Positions 57,315-64,000 of a stretch of 64,000 nt of DNA are shown here, in pieces. The notes under the pieces were generated by a model. The model saw only the letters and a list, made by a program, of their open reading frames with translations. It was not told the origin of the DNA and made no database searches. The DNA comes from Gymnopus androsaceus JB14 (taxonomy: Eukaryota; Basidiomycota; Agaricomycetes; Agaricales; Omphalotaceae). Location of the stretch: assembly GCA_009733575.1 (NCBI GenBank), contig ML769434.1:186444-250443 (forward strand), in the 5' to 3' direction. A program made the position numbers and the translations under genes. Position 1 is the first letter of the stretch; every line of letters begins with the position of its first letter.

Positions 57315-58630
57315 GAGAGAAACCTTTGGGCGCATCCTTCCAACGAAGAACTAGCATCTGCTTTCCGCCGTCACCTGCGCACGAATCAAGTGTTCAGCCA
57401 CGAAAGTCAAAGAGTGTAGTAAAAAAACACGCACTGAACAGAGGTTCAACGAGTTCCCGACACGATCGCCATTACCGGAAGTGAAGGGATCCGGTGAATG
57501 TCAATGGTGTTGATGAGAGCCAACAATATCGCATCAGTCGAGCTTCCCCCTCCCTTCCTTTCTCTATCACCACGCCCATCCGAGTCTGACTCCCTTTTCC
57601 TTCCGTCTTCCATCCATATCATTCGTGGATTTACAATCTCCGATCGTAGGAGGAGGGAGAAAGGGAGCGAGGGAGAGAGGTAAGGGAGTTAATACGTCGA
57701 TAGAGTCTTGATAGTTGAACTTGATCCCTTTAATTTCCTTCATTCTGACCTGGAAACTCCGGATGAACCGTCTCCGTAGATTCTCAATCGCCCTCTTACT
57801 ACGACTGGACAGGTCTCATGCCACTGCTCAACTTTGACTTTGACTTTCCCTCCTACTACTAACGGAGCACGATGTCATTTATAGCAGTGCCATTCGGGTA
57901 CGGATTCCGGATAGCTGGCTCATTCGGAGCAGGTATATTTTTCGCTGAGTAGATTTTCTCTCCAGCTTGCGGTACTTGGTAAACGCGATCTAGCGGCGAC
58001 TCCTACGACGATCTGAACAATGAAATCCAGAGCCTATAGATGCTTGAAGCATCTATACTAAACATCTATATCGAGATAAGATATGCGCAAGGACATTCGA
58101 GAGGGCATTCGAACTGCAATCTCACCCACCTTACCCACCTCCGAGTCGGGCTGATTACCAATCGCTTTAAACAGTTCGAAGGCTATATTAACTCCCAAAT
58201 TGTGTCGTTTGTCCCTCGTTTCTTCTTGTCCTCGAGAAGCTGGCACACGGAGAAAACATCTAACCTGGAAGAATAATACTCAGAGCGACAAGGAAGGACT
58301 CCAAAATCTACGAATAGATTCATCCAAAGATTATACACTCCACAATCGGTCGTACTTCTTATGCCACGTTAAACGGCAGAGAAAACTTGCCACTCGAGCA
58401 GTAGCAGTAATGAGAAAAGTGTAAGTGGATTCGGAGTCCATTTTGGCGAAGCAGAAGCCAAAGCATGTTCATCACATGTCCGTATTCTTTCGGTCCAATC
58501 CATGTCCAGCTCCTTAATACTTATTTCGCTTTAAGTTAGCGTACAGAGAATAAAATGCATCGACAAGTATTATCAACCTTCAAAGGCACTTCAATCGTGG
58601 CAATTCTTTGCAAATAACACGTACAGTAAT
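57315..58630. other. Downstream region of urease, no gene recognised
   Basis: Short open frames (57498-57683, 58040-58424) lack domain features. The CpG content is gene-like. Pyrimidine-rich sequence at 57540-57620 could be part of a promoter or leader of an unrecognised gene. Confidence 0.35.
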
Positions 58631-61600
58631 TCAGAAAAAATTATACAGCCTTGCAAGTGGCAATTTCGTCGCAGGTTCAATATCCGCCAAAACACCATCT
58701 GCCCTCACCTCATAACTCTCCGGATCCACAGTCATTTTCGGAGTCGCATCGTTCCACTTCATATCTTTCTTTCCAATATTTCGGCAATTCTTTACCGCTT
58801 CGAACCGTTTCGAAAGGCCATACGAACCCACTGCGCCGGACGTAACAGAGATTTCCGACACGAAAGCGACCGAGTTAAGAGCGGCGGATCCAGCTTTGGC
58901 TCCCCACATGGGTTTGGAGAAGAATGGCTGTACGGAGGGGATAGAAGCGTTGGCGTCGCCCATCTGGTTTAGAGATTTAGATTCTGGAGAAAAGGGTATA
59001 GCAGCGCAATCGCATACCTGAGACCAAGCAATGACACCAGATTTAATGATCATTTCTGGCTTCGCACCAAAGTTCTCGGGCTTCCACAACACCAAGTCTG
59101 CCAATGTTCCCACCGCAACATGGCCGACCAAATGGCTGATACCATGCGTTATTGCTCTATACAATCAAGTAAACGTCAATTCGCGACTCATTCTCTGTAG
59201 AGAAGATACGCACGGGTTAATGGTATACTTTGCCACATATCTCTTCACTCTTGCATTATCCTTACCAGTTTCGTCGCCCAAGGCCGAAAGAGGCCCTCTG
59301 AATTCCCGCATCTTGCTCGCGGTTCTCCATGTCCTAGATACGACCTCTCCAACACGTCCCATAGCTTGTGAATCTGAACTGATCATTGAGATTGCACCAC
59401 TATCGTGTAAGACGTCTTCTGCAGCAACAGTCTCGGCTCGGATGCGCGATTCTGCGAAGGCGAGATCTTCCGGGATGGATTTGTCGAGGTGGTGACACAC
59501 CATCAGCATCTGAAGGACGGGTTAGATGTTGAACAAGTGAAGAGTAAGGAAGGCTTACATCCAGGTGTTCGTCCAGCGTGTTGTTGGTATAAGGTCTGGT
59601 GGGGTTGGTGGACGATGGCAAGACGTTCTTTTGTCCACAGACCACGATAATATCCGGAGCATGACCACCACCTAAGTATGATCAGTTCGAGTTTGAATTA
59701 TATTGCTCGGTAGCTCCTACCTGCTCCTTCGCTATGGTATGTATGAATGGTTCGATTTCCAAAAGCCGCGATCGTATCTAAACTATCATCAATGGTCTGA
59801 GAACATGCTTCGAAAAGGACTTACTTTCAACAAAACCACTTTCGTTGAGAGTATCGGTATGGATGTTAACCTAGCAAACCTCAAAATCCTCCATATTGGA
59901 GTGCAACCGAAACTCACCTGTACATCATACTTGTCTCCAACATCCAGACAATTCACAATCGCAGCCGGCGTTGTTCCCCAATCCTCATGCAACTTCAACC
60001 CCGCCGCTCCCGCCTTCACGACATCTTCCAAAGCTTTTGGTCCCGCATCATTTCCTTTCCCAGTGAAAGCGAAATTCATCGGTAGCCCATCAGTAGCAGC
60101 AAGCATATGTCTCATGTAGAACGGGCTACTGGTACATGTCGTTGCGTTCGTGCCTGCACTAGGGCCTGTGCCGCCACCGATCATGGTTGTTGTTCCGGCT
60201 GCAAGAGCTTCTTCGACCTGCTGAGGACAGATGTAATGCACATGCGCGTCGATTGCACCAGCGGTGATGATGTCCTTTTCACCTGCAATGACTTCAGTAG
60301 AGGAGCCGATGATGAGGGATGGGTGGACGTTGGCCATCACGTCGGGGTTGCCAGCTTTGCCGATACCAACAATGCGACCGTCCTTCACACCGATGTCGGC
60401 CTGATTGAAGATGTGTGAGCATTGAAGATAAGCACGGAATAAATCCCAACCTTGTAGATGCCAGACCAATCGACGATTAGAGCGTTCGTGATGACCAAGT
60501 CAAGGGTTTCGGATGACGGTCGGTTGGTAGCTTGACCCATACCCTCGCGGATTGTTTTTCCTAATCGCATTTAAGCTGCGATATTTTCATAAGGGAGATC
60601 CCATACCTCCACCGAATTTGACTTCGTCTCCATAGACTGTCTAACGCCTGTTGAATGAAAAAGAACGGCCGAAACGCAAACTGAACACATACCTCATCAT
60701 GCTCAACTTCGATCCAAAGCTCTGTATCTCCGAGTCGGATTCTATCTCCAGTAGTAGGCCCGTACATGGATATGTAAGCCTCTCGTCCGATATCCATGTC
60801 TTCTGCGACTTCCAATGCTCCAGGTTCCGGTACATGTCCAAATCCCTTTTGCACGAGATTGCTGATAATCTCATCGGTCCTTCCAAGATCGACGACTCCA
60901 GTAGCAAGCCGGTTTCCACCGGTGATTATTTTCGCACCAGCAATTGCACAGAGGATCACAGTTTTGACATCGCCAGGTTCAAAACGGACAGCAGTTCCAG
61001 CGGGTATATCGAGTCGTTTTCCATAGGCTCTGGCGCGATCAAAGGAAAGCAGAGGATTGGTTTCGATGAAATGATAATGAGAACCAATCTGAACGATTAT
61101 ATCAGTCACTGTTTGCGATAGGATTAGAGAAATACGCACTTGAACTGGACGATCTCCATTATTCGTAACCCGTAATTTGATACGCTCTCTACCCTTGTTG
61201 ATGACAATTCGCTCATTCTTTGCGATTATAGCACCTGGAGCCTTGTCCTTTGCATACTCAGCTGTATCCAGAATGGGAAATGCATTATCTGAAGGAATGG
61301 GCAAGAAGGAACCGTACAACGCTGCTTCAAGATTTCCAGATTCCGTACAAATTGGATCGTGTACTGTGACGAGAAAGACACTGCATGAAAGATGAATATG
61401 AATAAAGGCTTAAGTAAAAGATTACCTTTGCTCACCCGTCGACAAAGGTTCCTTCCACTTGGATCTCGTGCAACAAACCTGGAACACTCGGTAGAACATG
61501 CCTTCGTCCCAAGAGTGTCTTGCCATGTTGCATTAACTCTGCTACTGAGTTTTGGCCATCCCTTATACGTTCTTGAAGCTGCGACGCGATCAGGGCGATA

Positions 61601-61755
61601 GCCTCGGTTTGATTTAATCGTAAACCTCGCGCTAGTCGTTTCTGAGCAAGGAAACCTGCCTGAAACATGAATGATTGAGTTTATCATTACTAGAGCAGTG
61701 TATCGTATACCTGATGAAGAAGTAGCTTGGCTTCTTCTCTAGGTAGGAGATGCAT
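58631..61755 (-). CDS. Urease (single-chain nickel urea amidohydrolase)
   Basis: Cytosolic nickel enzyme that hydrolyses urea to ammonia and carbamate. It starts [15 protein letters not shown] at 61755, the normal gamma-domain start. Then come [20 protein letters not shown] (gamma), [10 protein letters not shown] (beta), and the alpha domain with [30 protein letters not shown] (His ligands), GLKLHEDWG (the carbamylated lysine), a His-rich NxHTDTLNE segment, MVCHHLDKS (flap Cys/His) and the C-terminal [15 protein letters not shown] and [10 protein letters not shown]. The stop is at 58631. About ten short introns are needed, for example the donor GTGCGT at 59213. As in other fungi, the bacterial gamma, beta and alpha subunits are fused. 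The exon 59214-59509 has a decayed copy inside the DIRS element at 51963-52251. Confidence 0.95.
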
Positions 61756-61957
61756 TTCGACTCACAAGATGAACGTCGGGGATAAGAAGACTTGATAAGA
61801 TAAGCGCGCTTTAGCGCATTATTACTCTGGGAGCTGCTGTTCAGTAAATTCCATATCTACATTAAGTATGTACGGTATGTATTCCAAGACTGCATTTCGT
61901 TAATCCTCTTAGTTCTTGTTCATGTACAAACAACACTCGACAGCCGCCACCAAGTCT

Positions 61958-63534
61958 TTAATATCGGGTTCCATATCGTCCATATCCATAGCGAGAGCTA
62001 CTGTATCCGTAGTAAGAACTAGGAGGACTCTGATGGTCTGAGAAAAGTCTTAATGAGCGCTGCGCATAAATGAAGGTAAAGAACATACAAGTACTGGTGT
62101 CGCGCACAGTGCTTACTCCCGAAACACCCGCAAGATTCACAAAGCCTTCGTCAGTATGAGCAGCTGCCCCACCAGTGCCTCCAGCAGCAGTAGTACCTAG
62201 AAAAACATTACTATTAGGTTAAAAGGAATAATTCGAGTTGACCTACCAGTCCAATCCGAACGACAGTAAACGCACGAAAGTGCCTGCCCTTGCTTTTGCT
62301 TGGTCGTGCGCCCTACAAACAAGGTAAGAATGTCAGGAGGAAAAAAGACGATTGATAGAGGCCTACACTGTGTCCAGCATTCCTTGTGCACAGCGTTATG
62401 ACATTCATTGCACCATTCCAGAGACGTCTCTAGCCCTTTCAAGTCGAGGCCTTCTGCGTTCATCTTGTCATAACAAATAGGACAATCGTCTTCGGTGATA
62501 GGAACACGACGTGGATCTTCACCTGCCGGAGCTTCGCAGAACAGATAAGCCAAAGAAACACGGGAGGGAAAGTTGGTTGAAATTACCAGAGGAAGACTCA
62601 ACAGTCGATGTGGGCTCCCGTCCAGTTGCCTCGCGCCATGCACCGACGACTTTGTCGTTCGCGATGAAGCTTCCACGGAGTTGAGGCGGAGGAGGTGCAG
62701 CAGCAAAGATTTCGGCCAATTTACTAGTCAACAGCGCCCTGCAAAAGTCCAAGCGAAATGAAAACACCAAAAGTCATTCGCACCAATGCAACTTACTTTT
62801 GATACCAATAGTTGGAGCTTTGCGGAATTTGGAGGACTTTCAAAAGGACGAAGAGCTATCGGGCGATGAGTTTAGATAGCCTATGTTATTGGTAAGGTAG
62901 AGAGACGTACAAGGTGCTTGCAGTGATGTCCTGGAAAAAGAAATTAATAGAGCTCGGGTATTCAAGAGATTAGCTACCTTTTTGGTGGTCAGGGCCTAGC
63001 GTCCATTGGTGAGAAAAAGTCAACGGTGCTCAGATGATTCTCTTACAATCGCAGTGGGGAACATTATCGATGGTGATGGTATAAACCTATTTCATCGGTC
63101 AGCGGCACCAAAAGAGAATAAACGCAAAAGCAGCACATTTCCTGTAGATCCCTGGACAACGAATTCCTCCTTCAAAGCGTTTCCTTCGCGATTTCTTTCT
63201 ATGAGATAGATTCTATGATAGAATAGTGAGCCAAAGAGAATCGAAACCTGCAGTGCGTTTACCTTTGCGCTTGTGAGAGATAACGATCCAGTCTGACCGA
63301 GATATCGTTCGGACAAGATCCTCTATATCGTGCCTGTCTCTTCTCCTTGGGCTCAGCTTTCTTACGACCTTTCCCCTTTCCCGTTGATGGAGTGGATGCT
63401 GAAGGCGAGCTAGCCCCTGGGAGCGTACTAGAAGTCGAAGGGAGACTAGTATGAGTATCGGTACGAAATTTCTTTAGCGAGGGCTCATTGACTGCCTCGT
63501 AGGTTCCATTAGCTTTACGCTTCTGCAAGACCAT
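61958..63534 (-). CDS. SWIM-type and RING zinc-finger protein, putative E3 ubiquitin ligase
   Basis: It starts MVLQKRKANGTYE at 63534. A basic, low-complexity N-terminus (STLPGASSPSAS; KGKGRKKAEPKEKR) leads to the SWIM finger, read across introns as VPHCDC then HHCKHL (near 63070 and 62920). A helical region follows (KSALLTSKLAEIFAAAPPP), then a RING finger with CPICYDKM, WCNECHNAVHKECW and CVYCRSDWTG. The Gly/Ala-rich tail ends RYGYGRYGTRY at 61958. The combination matches ZSWIM2/MEX-type ubiquitin ligases of fungi. Introns near 63240, 62990, 62900, 62560, 62340, 62210 and 62080 are needed, and exact borders around 63080-63240 are not settled. It is tandem with urease on the same strand, about 200 bases downstream of which lies the urease start. 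Confidence 0.8.
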
Positions 63535-64000
63535 CGCAATGTTTGAAGAATTAAGTTTAGGTGACCGTTGGAGATAAAGAAACGTGGTTTGTGACAGCGC
63601 GTGACCGTGCTCTTTCTCGAACCAACCATCACGGCTAGTGCATCAAATAATTTCGAGCGAAATTTATGTCGATATTATTTTTGAAATTAATCGTCTTTTT
63701 CAGTATGAATCGCGGTCGAAAAAGACTGATGGTTTCACCCGAAAAAGGTATCGCAATTCATTGTCTTTTTCAATCCGAATTTCGCCCGTAATGTCTATTG
63801 TTTTTCATGTGAAAAAGATAATGAAATATCTTATCTTTTGCGATCGAAATTTCTTTTAAATTTCGCTCAGGAAACGTAATGCCCAGTTCCTGCCGGGAAC
63901 TGGGCAGGAACTGGGCAGGATGGTCATTTTCCACCTCCAACCTCCTCTTACCGTGCTCGTTTGTTCAAACCGCCGTACATCTAATAATCTCATTCTGATC
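63535..64000. other. Upstream region of the SWIM/RING gene with short repeats
   Basis: Bases 63640-63860 repeat the words GTCTTTTTCA and GAAATTT(C/A) four or more times in both orientations. Bases near 63882-63920 contain inverted arms CCCAGTTCCTGCC and GGCAGGAACTGGG plus a direct repeat of GGAACTGGGCA. No gene is seen before the window ends. Confidence 0.4.

Noticed and set aside
1..64000. CRISPR arrays, rRNA genes, bacterial-type operons
   Set aside because: No regularly spaced repeats or rRNA-like sequence is present, and the gene structure is clearly that of a fungus.

Overview
The window is eukaryotic and looks like an agaricomycete (mushroom-forming basidiomycete) contig. The genes are split by many short GT-AG introns of about 45-70 nt. 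The urease is a single fused chain, there is a PMP20-type peroxiredoxin ending in SKL, and two islands are packed with fungal transposable elements (TEs), including a DIRS-type tyrosine-recombinase retroelement. All calls come from reading the sequence; no database search was run.

Layout. 1-7.9 kb: a DHA1-type MFS exporter (+), a GNAT acetyltransferase (-) and a Pff1-like vacuolar M28 protease (+). 8.1-10.8 kb: a CpG-poor, gene-free stretch with a telomere-like tract and three small non-autonomous DNA transposons with recognisable target-site duplications (TSDs). 11.2-27.5 kb: a probable secondary-metabolite cluster with a 2-oxoglutarate/Fe(II) dioxygenase (-), scrambled copies of the upstream region and 5' end of the first MFS gene, a two-module NRPS (+; half-C, A, T, C, A with embedded N-methyltransferase, T, TE) and an ACS-family MFS transporter (-). 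Module 1 of the NRPS carries apparent frameshifts; module 2 and the thioesterase read cleanly.

27.7-34.4 kb: first TE island. A decayed gene is split by a solo LTR, which itself holds a TA-flanked MITE and a poly(A)-tailed insertion. 35.9-39.4 kb: a peroxisomal peroxiredoxin (-) and a ZIFL-type MFS transporter (-). 41.2-55.2 kb: second TE island. A truncated C2H2 pseudogene and its longer paralogue flank a nested foldback/hAT pair and a DIRS element. The DIRS element is broken by three clean insertions, and its gag region contains one captured exon of the urease gene that lies 7 kb away. 56.3-57.3 kb: a gene fragment beside a CATCAG-type element. 58.6-63.5 kb: urease (-) and a SWIM/RING protein (-).

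How it fits together. The dioxygenase, the NRPS and the transporters could make, tailor and export a small N-methylated peptide, but damage in module 1 may mean the pathway is decaying or shortened. The TE islands are almost free of CpG, and the disabling substitutions seen there (a splice donor, a CGA-to-TGA stop) are CpG transitions. This points to methylation-driven decay of repeats.
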